From Aphrophora alni (taxonomy: Eukaryota > Arthropoda > Insecta > Hemiptera > Aphrophoridae): a DNA stretch of 64,000 bases. Both the position numbers and the translations under genes were made by a program. Location: positions 101,541,291-101,605,290 of the forward strand of contig OY740773.1 of assembly GCA_963513935.1 (NCBI GenBank), written 5' to 3'. Below are positions 33,501 to 48,500 of the stretch, in pieces (positions within the stretch are counted from its first letter, which is position 1; each line of letters begins with the position of its first letter). Under the pieces are notes generated by a model, which searched no databases, was not told the origin of the DNA, and was given only the letters and a program-made list of their open reading frames with translations.

Positions 33501-36500
33501 TGACTAAGCAGTGAGAGGTACGGATTGCATTTGTTTTATTGTGATCTGGTTCTTGTTTTTATTTCATGTAGTTTTGTTTCTGTAATTTAATATGGTATTT
33601 GGAAGAAATAGATAAATCTATATACAGTGAAGTGAGAGAACTAGTTAGGCATGGTATTGGAAAATGCGTTGAAGAGGTGATAAGTTGACAAGTAATGCAT
33701 CCCTTTAGTCAGTCTAATTTACATGTAAAAAATTATACAGGGTTGTCTATTTGAAAACCATCTAAAGAAGGGGGTATGGAAAAAATGTTGACTCCGGGTA
33801 AAAAGACGAAATGGATTCGAAAAACTTTGAAAAATGGGTGAGGGAAAACAGGTTTGAATGAACATTCTCTAATAGTATTCGATGGTGCTCCCTAGCATTA
33901 TATAGAAATGTGCAATTTCAATCCAATTGAATTGGCTTGGTTGAAAACAAAACAATTGGTGAGAGAACAGAACATTAAAGGGGATTTACGAATGGCAAAA
34001 TTAACAGAAGGTGTAAACATGCAAAATTGTTTGCCCTTTAAAATGATATATCTTACGAGAGAAGTTCGCATAATTTAGCCAAGCACTAGTTGGTAACTTT
34101 TGTGACACTGAGCTCTTTTAGGATAGTATTGTTTGACGAAGCAAGCCATAGCCAATTGCTTGCACATTCCTTTCACTACACTTCTCGTCAGCTCGCAACA
34201 GTACATTGACCAATTATAAGATCCTAGTTATGCTGTGTAAGATACTTAGAGACTTGGGTTGGGAAATTATTAATGTTATTTTTTATGAATTATGAACAAT
34301 CCATTTTACAAAATATTAATTAAAATACTTAGTTGTTTTTTTTGAATAAATGCTATAACACGAACAAAGTGAGTGGAGATTTTTTAATATACACATTTAC
34401 AAGGTCCATTAATCCCTAGGCGACATCAAGAAATTAATAACCTACACAATTATTAGGTTCAAAAAACCTTTGTAACAACTATTTTAAACATACTTACTCT
34501 ACTGTAAAAGACTCCTTAATCTCCCAATGCAATTTAACGTTTCCTGTAAGTCCCAGGAGATCAACTTTTTGGCATTACATTTAGAGGATCTGCTTGTATT
34601 AGATTGTTTGACAGTGCTGGGTAAGTACCATTATAATACCCAACATCTTGTTTTTACATTAGTTCTGTAATATCTCACTTCTGGTTTACAATTTTGTAAC
34701 CATATGTCTAATTATTTTTTACAGGATATGGATAGAGATTATATTGATGATGATGATGACGATGATGATGATAAAGATCAAAGTTCCTGTCTGCAAGAAA
34801 CTGAAACAGAAACTATTCCTGAACGATGTAAGTTTTTGATTTGTATTTGCCTCATTTGGTATTCATATAGTTGGAAAACTGCATAAACAATGTTATTAGT
34901 TTTAAGGGTACTTACGTATTAACGCCACCGCAGCAGAAGTTGCGCTATATATATGCGCCAATATTTGCTTACTTTGCGATATAATTATATATCACGACAG
35001 GTTTGGCCAGTAGCTATATATATAAACAACTGGCCAAACCTTATATATATATAGCGCAACTTCTGCTGCGGTGGCGCTAATACGTACCGTTTTAAGATAT
35101 TTGTAACGACACGATGCCATCCATATTTTATGTTATGTGGTTTCTGTTACTTTGATACTTTAATTTTTTTTTAGTTAAATAAATATGATGTATAAATAAA
35201 TATTGAACTTTACTTGTGAGATAATATTAGATAGAGTTATAGTTTAGTTATTGTAGCTCATGTATCACTGAGGATGGCGACTTGTCGTTGAAACATGTTT
35301 GATTTAGTAAACATAATTTTTGTGAGATCTTGTGTTCGACTTTTTGTTCTATCAATATTGATGTATACTACGAGTAATCAAATGAACATAACCTTCAATT
35401 ATGCTTTAACTAGAAACTGGCTCATATCGAACAATAATAATTTAACAATGATAGAAATAATTACAGTTGATTAGGTTAATTTGATATGGTACAACATGAG
35501 ATAAGTTGTAGCAGTTTATTACAGTTCCACATTTTAAATATCAAATTTAATTTAATTTGTATAATAAAGTATAACAGATAGATCACTAATACAAGAACAT
35601 ATTTTCAAGAATTTTTTTACAGCTCCAAATATTTTCTGTTGAGTAAAATGATCCTTGAGCAAAATATTTATTTGATTGTTTTACGGTTTGAAGCTTCGAC
35701 ATTTCCACATCTCGTTTTGGCGGTTTTTTTTCCTAAAAGGCATACTACAGTCAATAAAAATTCTGCAGAAACTGAAAAAAAAGATATATGACAATGGAGC
35801 TCGTCACATATTAGGATTCAGGGAAATGAAGCACCAGACGAACTAGCCAAAAAATGTACCGAACTAAATCAAGACATAAATATAAAATGTAATAACAGCA
35901 AAAAATATAGTCAAAAGAGCAATGAGAAGAAAACAATGAGCTACAGACTGGAAACCAATCAAGAAAATATGTGTTTGCTTCTTTCCGTCTTAATATGAGA
36001 CATGATTGCCTTGCTCCCCAACCTTGAAAAAATCAGTATTTATATATTTAAATAGTGTACCCTTTGCACGAGCCAAACTCCATAATGGACAAAGAACACC
36101 TTCTCAATTGCCTAAAACTGAATCTCAACCTTATATCTTCAAGAATCATCACACAGCTGTATTTGGTGCTAAAAAACTGATGGACTTGCGAAGGTAGACT
36201 TTAGGGGGTATGTGGATCTGCTTTGTTATGCGTTGGCGGGTCGTCTGATTGCGTGGTAAAATTAATATAAGCACACTGGGCAAATCTCAATCTAGGCTAG
36301 CCATTTTTGACGATGTAATTCTAAAAACTAATTTACTAAAACTAGCCAATTTACACTAAAACCAATATTAATATTAACTACACTGTATTGCCGCAACATG
36401 TCGGACTAACACAAAAGGCCTATCATGGCCGTGTATTAGTTCAACTAATAAAATTATGATTGCCAAAACACGATGCGCCCAGATATAAGCCCAAGGGCCG

Positions 36501-39500
36501 TACTGTCCCTATTCCTTTGGGTTTAGCAAGGCATACTTAAATATTACGGCACTATAAGGCAACCAAAGATGAACGCTGTGCAGACGTCTTCCCTCGTGTA
36601 AATACAAGATAGCGAAGGAGAGGGGGGTAGGAATGGTGACTAATCACCATAGACTGGAGTCCAGGATAGTGATAAGACACAACACAACAGTTAAATATCT
36701 AATAGACGCATTAACCTTAACAAAACTTGCATAGAATTTAATTTTAACATAATTGATGTAAATAAATCAACTTTAAAGTACATTTCAGAGTTCAATATAC
36801 TCATTGTTTCTAAGTTACTAAAGAGTGAAATATAACAGCTGACAGCGACAACAGGAAACCACATCATTCCCGCATGGTTATATGCATGGGTTTCAAACTG
36901 TACTTACAAAATAAGGCTGTCTGCAGATACTAAACTTGTATTTTCCAACTCTGCTTGAACTATACACTACGCAATACCTTTAAGATAATTTTTACGGGAA
37001 TCCACATTTATGACGTTCGGAGAAATGTTGACTTTTAATCCTTGTCATCAGTGTGCAAAGTTTTTGAAATTGATAGACTAGTATACAGGGTTAGGTTAGG
37101 AAATTCAATATGTCATATATGTAAATAGGGAAATAATAGTCAATGTAAGTAACAATTTTTTTTAAAACACTTAATTTAAATAAACTTAACTAATACACTA
37201 AAATTTCATTTAAAGACTTATAATAAACAGAAATTTAGCAACGTTTGTAAAAAGAGTCAATAGTTAAATTTCATCGAAGATTCAGAAAAAAGTAAGAATT
37301 TCCATTACTAAAATGAGTTGATGTCAAGGTAAAATAAAATAAATAAATAAATAAATAAAATAAAAAATTAAATAAAGCCAAGAAGTATACAATTTTTAAA
37401 TAATAACAAATTAATTTATTATCATATTAAAAGGATAGTGTTGGAAAATAAAGAATTTAGTTTTGTAACGGTAAGTGAATGTTTAAAATAAAACAAACAA
37501 ATTTTTTTGCAACTTCTACAATAAAATTTATTGTGAGTCTTGCCGACCATGGTTTCGCATTGACGAGGCAACAATACAGACTAAGGAATGTTTGAAACAA
37601 CGTGTTCAATATAGAACAGTTACTTACTACAAAGAAGAAGGTAAGGGAGTGGAAGATGGGAGGGGTGGGGTACATAAAAGCTTATTCACAAGTATTCCTG
37701 TCAAAGACTGTTCCTGTCAACATTGTTGCCTCGTCAATGCCGTTACTGGCGAAACCATGGTCGGCAAGACTCACAATAAATTGTAGAAGTTACAAAAAAA
37801 TTTGTTTGTTTTATTTTAAACATGGATTTCTACCAAGTACCATCGGTCAATAGTATCAATAGTAAGTTTGTGTACTTAAAACGTATTGGGCATCATTTTG
37901 TAAGCGTACCGAGTGTACCTTACATAAGTTGGGTGTCATTTTGTAATGTTAAGAGTGTACTTAACAAAGTTACTTAGTAATTAATTATTATTAATTTTAC
38001 TTACTAGGTTCTTGACTTACTTCCCAGCCTCAAAATGTCCAATGTAATTAATTGAACAGGTGCTCTTCAATAATTTTTAGAAGCTTGTCTTAAAGTTTTT
38101 AATTACATAAAATTTTATTAAACATATAAATAATTCTATATTAATAATTTTGAACAATTTACACTTGAAACAAGAGTCTTCATTTTAATATCTATACACT
38201 TTAAAAACTATTAATCATTCATTGTCCTATTTTTATAAATAGTCCGGTTATTTTAGTAATTACATAACTTGATATATTTATAGGTTCGTAAAATACCTTT
38301 ACTTTATTCAATTATGTCACCCTCACTTCTGCTTTTAACTTTCAAAATAAAACCTCGCTTTGAGGACATAGTCTTATGCATCTGAGGACATCACTGTCCT
38401 CTCAAAGAGTGACTTTAGGCAGAGTTCCTTTTTCCATTCAGAGTCTATACAACTCCCACTCTTTTAGGCTGTTTGAATTTTATATATTAATAATTGCCAA
38501 TGAATCTGAACAACCCGAGATAAAGTCATAAATAAATAGTAAAATTTAAATAAATTTTGTAAATAAAAACAAAAACTAACGTGTAATTTAATGAGAATAA
38601 ATAATATTATATTGTAAATGTTTGTTGATTTGTCTATCTAATTTTCTTTTCTGAGTAAGGTTACTATATTGAGCATTAAATATCTTTATAATTTTCATTA
38701 TAAGTCGTTTTTGAGTTTTATCAGTTTTCTGATCGTATCATGATTTTTCTTTGAAGCATGGCCTACTTGCATTTTTTAATTAATTAATTATTTTATAGCG
38801 GCCATGTCAAAAAGGAAACTTAGAATACCAGTAAAAAGATCACCAATCATAGATGAACCACCTTCTCCTAAAGAAAGATCTGTAACCAGCAAGAATTCAC
38901 CCAGACCTAAAAGAACATCTGCCAGAAGAGGAAGGAAACCTAAAGTTTTAGTTCCAGTTGTTGTAAAAGGAGAAGAGAATGATGAAGAGGGTGACGAATA
39001 TGACGAAGATATGGATGAGGTGGAACCAGAAAAACAAACCAAGTCTTCCACAAGAGGTTAGTAATATTGTGTGTGTGTGTGTGTGTGTGTTTGTGTTGGT
39101 GTATTATCAAAAATTAAACACCAATATTTTTTTTAGTCTTAGTTGCTCATGTAGTGGCAGGCCTTTTTGTGTGTTGATGTTTTTGTATATTTGCAAAACG
39201 CAAAAAATAAAAATGAGTCGAACTTATGGTTCCTTCATAAACTGTTACTTCATAAAATTATTAGTTCAGTAATTGTTTTACTTATCTAGTACACAAAGTA
39301 TAGGGTAAGTTTAGTAATCCCAAAAAAATGCTGACTGTTCTTCATATTTCATGTCCTCAGGAAACTGAAAAACTGATTTTCAACATGCATCCGGCCGTCG
39401 TAGTTGGTGTGTGTATGTAAGCACAATAGCGGCTACAAAAATTAAGACTTGAAATTTGAAATAGGGGATTATAGTGTGCTTATATAGAACCCCAATGAAA

Positions 39501-42500
39501 TTCAGAAAAACCTAATTAAAAATGTTAAAATGAATCATTTTAAACAGTTTTTTATTCATATCTCGTGTTATTCAATTTATAACGTACATTATCCTCAAGC
39601 TAGAAATGTGTCTGGAGTGAATAGGAAAAGAGGGGGCCCCCACTTTGTTTGTTGTGTTTGCTTTCAGCGATACAACCCCCATAAAAAATATAGACCTCAA
39701 ATGCTTCTGTGTAAACGCCTATCCTACTTTCGTTTCTTTTATCGGTGTAAATAAGAATAAAACGTTTACAAAATTAAACTTTTAAGAATTAACTTGTACT
39801 TAAACTTTAAGAATTAAATGTAGCTAAACAGCAATTTATGTACCTAGTTTTCTTGGAATGGGTTGTACCGTCAAGTCAGGTTAGGGAAACAAGTAGAAAG
39901 GAGGACGTTACCATTACACCAGACACACTCCTAGTCTGAGGGTACTGTACTAAATTATTTAACAATTTGCAGATTTCAGATCTGCATCTAATGGTATCAA
40001 CCACTTCGCTACAATGTCAAATATCGAAGTTATTGTCAAAAATGTAATTTCAAACTCTGACTTCCAGAGATCAGGCAGGACATTCGCCAATATGAGCTTA
40101 GCTAATGAAGGCTTCTAAAGGGCTGAAAACACTGATATGAACAAAACAAAAGAAGACGGTTTAATATCTAGCGGACGGCATGAAAGTAGAGATTACAAAA
40201 TTACGAAGTTTAAAACACAAAAATGAACATTAACCGCCATCATTAAATGCTCAATTTGAATCAAATACAATTTATTCTGAGAACATGTTGTCTCTTGTAT
40301 AAGCAAAGTCAGTTTAGGCTCTAGTTACTACATACTTCTTACTTCTCGGAGCGGGCATTTGCCATCAAGTAATGCTAACTGCACTATGTCTTTCATACTC
40401 GTAGCTAGCTAGTTTCCAATGGTCAGGATTGGTAAGAATCTAGTACAGTCTGCAGTCCGGTTGCAGCCTCAACTTCAGTCGCCTCTGGCTTTAATTCGTT
40501 CCAAACACTGGAGAAAAATAATGTAAAGGATTTCTTCTTGCTCCAGACATATCAAACATAAGGGTAACTGAACAATTCCAAAACAGAACAGATACGACTG
40601 GGTAACTATATGTCCGCTTCTAGTTCTTGAATCAAAGGTTGAAATGTAATGGTGTACATCTTTGTAAATACTTTCAAAATAGAGTTGATTTGACGACCAC
40701 ATCCTTCATTGCTCTGTCTACTCGTCTCTGTGACTTAGAGCTAAGCAACTGCTAAGTAACTACTTAGGGGTAGTTTAGAAAGGCCCTATTTAAATATTTT
40801 TCCAAATATGGCTCTCATGGTTCATTTTCACTTTTTGACTGACAACTACCGACTCACATTTTTATATGGTTTTGTGGATGGTTGAGTGAGAAAGTTACTG
40901 CTGTATTTTTGTTTCTAGTAGATCTATAAATATAAATGTATTAAATTCAGATGTCCATGTGTTTATTTTCAGGTACAATGGAAGGTTATGTTTGGAAATG
41001 TACAGACTGTGATATACAATTAACAACATTGTCCTCACTTAAAATGCACCATCAAGATGTACACAAACAGGCTCCTAATTATAAATGTTCACAGTGTACA
41101 AAGGTATATACAAGGTACAGAAGTTTTGCAAGACATGTGAAATTGCACGATAATCCTAAAAAATTTAGGTAAGTAAAAGTATTTGATTTAATAAATATTC
41201 ACGTTTATCAAAACATTGTTTTACAGGGGTCCATAAATGATAAATACTCATGTTAATCAAAACATTGTTTTACAAAGGTCCATAAATGATAAATATTCAC
41301 GTTAATCAAAACATTGTTTTATAAGTGTCCATAAATGATAAATATTCATGTTAATCAAAACATTGTTTCACAAAGGTCCATAAATGATAAATATTCAAGT
41401 TAATCAAAACATCTTTTTAAAAGGGTCCATAAATGATTAACCTGAATACAATCTGTTGTAACAATTTTATTAACAAACCTAATAATACAGAAATATACAA
41501 TGGATATCTAGAAAGTAGGTTCTGACTCTAACTATTGCTATTACAGTGCTACCATCACGATGTTGTATATACATGTCAAGTAGGTTGATTCATTAGCAAG
41601 GCACTAAATGATTTTAAAATATTTGAGTATTGCGTATTCCACGTATAATGTTTAAAAAATCGTTTGTCTGCTGTATGAGAAATGTCGTCTGTGATCCGTT
41701 TCTTGAATGCAAGGAACAATTAATCATTTGAAATTCACTGTTAAACTTTTAATGTTTATGGAGAACATGCAATAAGTGATTCAATGGTATGAAGATTTGT
41801 GTGACTTTTTGAATGAAAGATGTGAATTATGCAAGATGATGAGTGGAACTGGCAGCTGTCTCTTTATCCAAATGATGATTTAGTGCGTTTAGTTAAAAAT
41901 AAGATGAGAGAGAACAAACGATGATTCACCATTACATCACTTTCAATGCATTTCCCACAAATTTCAAGTTCACTTCTTCAAGAAATTGTGCTATCAGAAA
42001 TTTTATGCAAATTAGGTATCGAAATGAATAAATGAAATCGCAGAGTAGTGCATTGACCTTTTTGACTTGATACAAAGAGCAAAACATGATTTCTTAACAG
42101 TATAGTCGCTAGGGACATGACATGTTACACACAACCTCTGAATCGAAGTGACAGTCCATTCATTGCCATCAAGGAGGAATTCAACAGATATATCCATTTG
42201 GCAGATCATATGAACCGTGTTTTGGAGCGGACAAGGAGTTTGTTTTGGAATTTCTTCTTTCTAGATTTCATAATCAACACACTTCAAGGACTCACTTATA
42301 GTAAGTATAAGTTTGCTAATCCTAAGGTATCTTAGGTGGTTCTACACCTTTCTTCATATAATCTTGTTTTAGATCCCTCTCTTTCATCTTTCCTATCATT
42401 AAATGCTTGGTTTTAAATAAACACGATTTCCACTGAGGATGGCACAAACCTCCCTAGAAAGCAATGTGAGCTTTGACTCTTGTTTAAATGTATAGATTTT

Positions 42501-45500
42501 TTTAAAACACATTTCCATGATTGATTTTCATCTTTTGACTGTAAACTAGCGAACTGACATTTTTGGTGACAATTAATTTCATATAATAAACCTTATATTC
42601 GTCATGTGACTTCTTTTCTTTTTTATATATGATGACGCATTTTGGGAATTCTATTCCATCATCAGATTAACTCAGAATCACTTTTCTCAGGTCGTCAATA
42701 CATTAAAATAAATAACATAAAAAACATAACACATTTATGAAAACGGGAAGTTTTTAGGTTTGCACCATATGGCTACTGAACAGCAACTAATGTTTGCTAC
42801 TAACAGCACTAGTTTTAGTTAGTTTTTAATTGGTTTTGAGGATGAGTAAGTAAGAATGTTTCAAATGTTTTTGCACCGTTTATTATTTTCTTTATAAAAT
42901 ATTTTTTTCACAAATTTGTAGTCAGTAGTTATATTATGCAGGTAGGTTTTAATTCTGTGTAAACAAGAAAAACTTTATTCTATGGAAACACAGGTGGATG
43001 CCAATATTACATTATATAAAACAGTTTATAAGCTCTTTAAAAAGATGCTTATTCTCAGTTTAATTTTCATAAAATTGAATGATTCCATCTCTGTGTATTA
43101 CATCTCTAGAGTATGATTTTAAATAGTTGAACATTTTTGTTATTTTCTGTTACAGTTGTGACATTTGTGGTAAATGTTTTTCACAAAAGACAGTGTTACA
43201 ATCACACAGTACAGTTCACAGTGAAGAGAGGCCGTTTGTTTGTCCACAGTGTGGTAAAGCATTCAAACAGTTTAGTTCCCTCTACTTACATAGTAAATGT
43301 CATCTTCCTGAACAAGTAAAACCCAAATTTCCGTGTACAAGTTGCCCTAAAGAGTAAGTACAATTGTATGATTTTAATGTTTCCTTGCTAGTTGATAGAA
43401 TGTTTTATACATGGGCCATTCGGAAAGTAATCTCTGTTTTCATGCACGGCAAGAAGTAATGGGAGTAGCAGAATTCTTGGTGCAGTAAGTCAGTACGTGC
43501 ACAGCTGAGCTAGTGGGAAGGTCGTGCTGCAGTTTGTTTGGCCATAATAACCTTTCAAAATGAGCGCTGTAATAGAAAACCCTACAAAGTATGTGCTGGG
43601 ACGATATTTCTGATTACAAAAATGTTCCAGCAGCAGGCGTCTATCCTGAACTGTGTGCTGAATACAGCCAAACGATAATGAGTAAAAATATTGTGCATAA
43701 ATGAATTTGTTTGTTTAACAGTGGGAGAACAAACATTCACAGTGAGAAAATGGCATGGCATTTGTAGTCAGAGAAGAACTTGTTCAGAAATTGGTTAAAA
43801 AGTCTGTAAAAATTGGCGATTCACAATCTTTGAACTTTCTGAATAATTCCGAAGTATTGCTTTAGAGTTTATGAAACTTGGAACAACCATTAATTCTAAT
43901 TTCTGTTGTGAGACTAAGAAACTAAGAAGAGCTATACAGAACAAATGCCCTGGTTTGCTGACTTCTCATTTGATTGAAAATGCTCGTCAAATGTAAGATC
44001 TGTTCAATTCAATTAGGACTTTTTTTTATCATCCGACGTATAGTTCTGATGTGATTTTTAGTTATTCTGCACATGAAGAATTGCTTAAATTCCCAGGCAG
44101 CAGAATTTTATGATTAAGGGCTTTCTAAATTGGTCTATCGTTATGATAAATGCCTAAATATAAATGGTGATTATGTAGAAAAATAGTGGAAAACTGTAGT
44201 TTTAAGATATGTATAGGGTGTCACAAAAAACCTTAGCGCGCTATACAAGATCAGATTCTACATATTAAAATAAATTTTATATGTTCAGTAACTTTTTTTC
44301 GAGTTCGGCTTAGTTGAGTTGCAATCTGTCAGCCATTTTTTAATTTTTTACAAAACTCATTGTAACTCCAAAAATAGATTAAGATATGGAACTCAAATTT
44401 GGTATTAGCATTTTGAATATTACAATTTACAAATGTACCAAACACAAATACTTTATTTTTATAATTTTTAAAATGCCCGCTTTTAAAAATATTATTCGAT
44501 ATAATTTTATTCGAGCATTTTAGATATTCGACGTTAAAAGTTTTAAAGAGAATAAAAACATTAAGTATTTGTATTTTGTACAATTGTAAATCGTAACATT
44601 ACAAAATACTTTGTACCAAATCTGAATTCAATACATTATCTATTTCTATAGTTACAGTGAGTTTTTGTAAAAAAACAAATGGGTGGATTGTTAACTTTAA
44701 AAAGTTCCTGAACAATTTTTATTTATTTCTTATGTAGAATCTGATCCTGTATAGTATGCTATGGTTTTTGTGGCACCGAGTATAATAAAGTTTCTGTATC
44801 TATGTCTCTGTTTTATTTATAGTCGAATGGAAGTTACTTTCTAAACAGCCCTCGTTTACTCTTGCTTGTAATTTAATGACCAAAGTGAAGTCCTGTTTGG
44901 CATTTTGTCTGTATATTTATTTGGCTATTTACAGCCAAATAGTTAATGAAATCAAATTTAAAATATATGAAAATTAAACTAGAAAAACCATCATAAATCT
45001 AAGAATCATGTTGATAGTATCCAAGTCACTATTGTTTTAACTAACAATTTCTATTTCCAATATCTGTAAAAACATGAATATGATTGCATCTTCAGAATAT
45101 AAAATATTTGTTATATTATAATTTATAACATAAACTCAGAATCTAATATTTTGTATAAAAAAGTGTACAAATTATTTCACAAAGGAACAATGATTCAGAA
45201 AAGTGATTTTACCTTGCAAATGTTTATAGTATGGAGTTTGTTATGATATCAGAAGACAAGATTAGCTCATCAATCTTCTTCTAGGCTGTGATGCCAAGTT
45301 ACAAAGTCAGCTCAGCAATGTGATTGGATAACACATCAAAACTATTTAAAAGCACATTTTTACAAAAATTAATCCACAAGGAGAACATTCTATCAAATGT
45401 GTCCACAAAAATTCATGGGCACATGTAACAGAAAGACCCTTTCATTTAATATTTTGTATATACACATAACTTGTTTTAATCAATTTTATAATTCTTGCTA

Positions 45501-48500
45501 TGAATCAAAAATAATTCTATAGAATTGTATATGTTTAACTTTATATTTTATTAAATTTAAATAATTGATTACAGATTCTCAACAAAACACACCCTTGAAA
45601 CTCATTTTAAAATACACACTGGAGAAAGAAATTTCGTCTGTGATATTTGTGGCAAAAGTTTTGTTGCTAAAGGCAGTCTAGATTATCATATTCTTACACA
45701 TAATGATGCAAAGCCTCATAACTGTCCTATTTGTAAGAAAGGGTAAGTACTTCATTATTAAGTCATTCCATTTTTGTAAATAAATATCCTATGAATTAGA
45801 CACATGTTCCTTATCATTTTATGTAGAAATAATTAAAAATTGTGTGATTTAATCTCTTCATTTTAAATATATCACATCTTGTTCCATATTAAGTTATCTA
45901 TCCAAAGTCCAATATTTCGCTGATAATCCGATCTAACCGCAGATGAACTGCTAAAACTTCTCGATCGAAATCAGGATTATACTACTGGTTACAGATGCTG
46001 CAATCAGCAATCAGACAATTTCTATTATACTAGACTTTGAAAACCATAAGCTCAAAAATATGAAACAATACAATCTACATCTTTTTCTTATAGTCTTGGG
46101 TTAGATCCCTTTCTGTCATATTTATTTTATGTTCTTTTCTTACTTTTTTTACAAGACGATGAGGACCAAAAGGTTTGGTGACCAAAAACAAAACAAATTT
46201 TCTCTGGCACATTCTTTTAAGATAGTATTCCTCAAATTCTATTTGTTATTTTCAATGGACTTGATTTGTTGTTTAAATTTATAAGATGTTTGTAATAATA
46301 TAAAAACTGAAGGTTTTTAAAAAGTTATTACTTCTGTTATTTTTTTAATATTTTTAAAAGAAAAGAATGACATTTTTTTATTAAAGTTTTTTATTAAAAG
46401 TTTGCTCAGCTAAGGGCGCCAGGAAGCTTTTTGCTTACCAATTTAGAAAATGAATTTAATTATTATAATCTCAGGGCGTAAGTTCTTTTTTAGTATACTT
46501 ACAGTGATTTCTGGTTGAGAATGAGAAACACTTGAAACTGAAATTTTAACATAAATTTATTAAAATAAAATTAATACATGTCATTTGTTATCACAAAAAT
46601 ATCAAACAAATCAACTAAGACTAACATCCTATCCAAATTAAGTTTTTTATTGCCTTAGAAGAAGGACTATTTTTAGAAAACTTGAATTTAACTTTATGTT
46701 GCAACTAGAAAAAATATTTAAGAAATAAAACAGATTGAAATATCTGTTACTTAATGTTGAATTTATTTTACTTTTAAAAAGAATATGTCAATGGACATGT
46801 ATTATTTATTCATTTAGAAAACGTAATTATTAAAATATCAAATTATAAATTTTAGAACATTAAAACATTTTAAATTTCACATAATACATAAATTAAGTTC
46901 TTTGTGTTGAATAACACATTATTACCAGACCGTTGTAGCAAAACCCTTTGTCGTAGTGATGTATAAAACGTGGCATCAAAGATAGCTCCTTTGTTTAGTC
47001 CGCGTAGAACTAAGTTAATTGAAATTGCTCCAATCACACTTTGCATTTTTGTTTTACGAATGTCTTTCAGCGTAATTAGTTCATTTTCTACACTTTATAA
47101 ATGTTCATCATTCAACCAATATAATATTGTGCGCGCGACTGTCTATTGTCCTAATTTGCAACACGCTATTTTTTAGGAAACACATTGTCTGTTCAAATCA
47201 ATCTAATCATCTTAAGACACTCGAATGTACTGTTCAAATTACATGCGTTTAGATTAATTCGGCACAAGATTTTGTCTTATTACTTCACAAGCGAATCAAA
47301 CCTTACACTACATTTTTCTGTCCAACTCTGACTTACGACTTTACTAAACACGTCTAACCATCTTAGTTCCTCAATCCAGACTGAAGAAAACGCATGGTGA
47401 ATTTCTATATCCGGTTGGTCCAGGGGTTACAAACTTTTCCACACGGACTCAAATCTCGCTGTGTTTGTGTTAATTACAACTCACATCTCGTCACGCACAT
47501 TATTCAAATATATTCCCTTGACAACAAGTCTTTTGCCTATATTTTTTATAACACACAACCTATTAAATTTATTATGACTAAATTTCCTTAAAATCTATAC
47601 ATTATTATTTATTTGTGTTTGGAAATCTATTCTAGTATGAATTTACTTTTTTTTAACCTTAAGAGCCATAAGTCATGTTTTTGACTTACGTTCCATTACC
47701 CTCTACTCAATACGATTTCTATTATAATAAATATTTTATTCAAATTAACCTTTTTTGGTATTACATGTTATAGCATTCCCATTTCCCTATTATATTGCCA
47801 CAAAACCTTCCCATTTCCTTAGTATAATACCACAAAGAATTCCCATTTCTCTAGTATATTGCCACTAACAAAATCTATGGTAACAAATGCTTTAAAAAAA
47901 TAATAAAAATCAACAAAAATCAAAAAGGCATTTTCAATAACAAAGCTTATACATATTTTTGTTAAAATATTTTATAACATACATATATAATAACATACTC
48001 AGAAAATAAATTTAGACATGTTTTGATCTATTTTAATCTAGATTCAAGACATCGCGCTTGCTGATAAAACACTCAACACTTCATACAGGGATTAAACCTC
48101 ATCAGTGTGATGTTTGTGGTAAACAGTTCAGAGAGAGAGGAGCATTAAAAGAACACAACAGAATTCACACTGGAGCCATGCCTTACTCTTGCGAGTTCTG
48201 CGGAAAATTATTTAGATTTAAAGGAATTCTTACAGTAAGTAAAAGACTTTGTTCTTTGTCTTTCACATATTAAGTTGAGAAAGTTTAAATGCATTTTGTG
48301 GTACCAAGTCCCAATTAAATCTTATAATAATAAATTACCTTGTATGGACTGTCTTGTGACTTCTGTCGATTTCTACGTTATGAAATGTTTCAGAGTCATA
48401 ACTCCATCATCAGATATATGTTTAATTGTTTATTTAGAAGAGCTCGTTGTGCATTAAAATGTTTACAATAACACTTACACTTACACAAAAATTAATTAAA

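Noticed and set aside
37592..37853. Two overlapping plus-strand frames and one minus-strand frame
   Set aside because: They are products of the hairpin arms, and mirror-image peptides on both strands show this.
38788..39051. 87-codon Ser-rich minus-strand frame
   Set aside because: It is the antisense shadow of exon 4 of the zinc-finger gene, whose splice phases and composition fit the plus strand.
42421..42475. CCACTGAGGATGGCAC as a further hammerhead
   Set aside because: Only the first half of the core is present. Stem II and GAAAC are missing.
44329..44583. 84-codon minus-strand frame in intron 6
   Set aside because: It lies wholly inside the 564-bp TIR element, is strongly AT-biased and resembles no protein.
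47405..47460. Possible tRNA around TTGGTCCAGGGGTTAC
   Set aside because: No GGTTCGA-type B-box and no acceptor or T-stem pairing was found.
48058..48273. Exon 8 read as an independent small zinc-finger gene
   Set aside because: It has no start codon of its own and both edges are splice sites in phase with exons 7 and 9.
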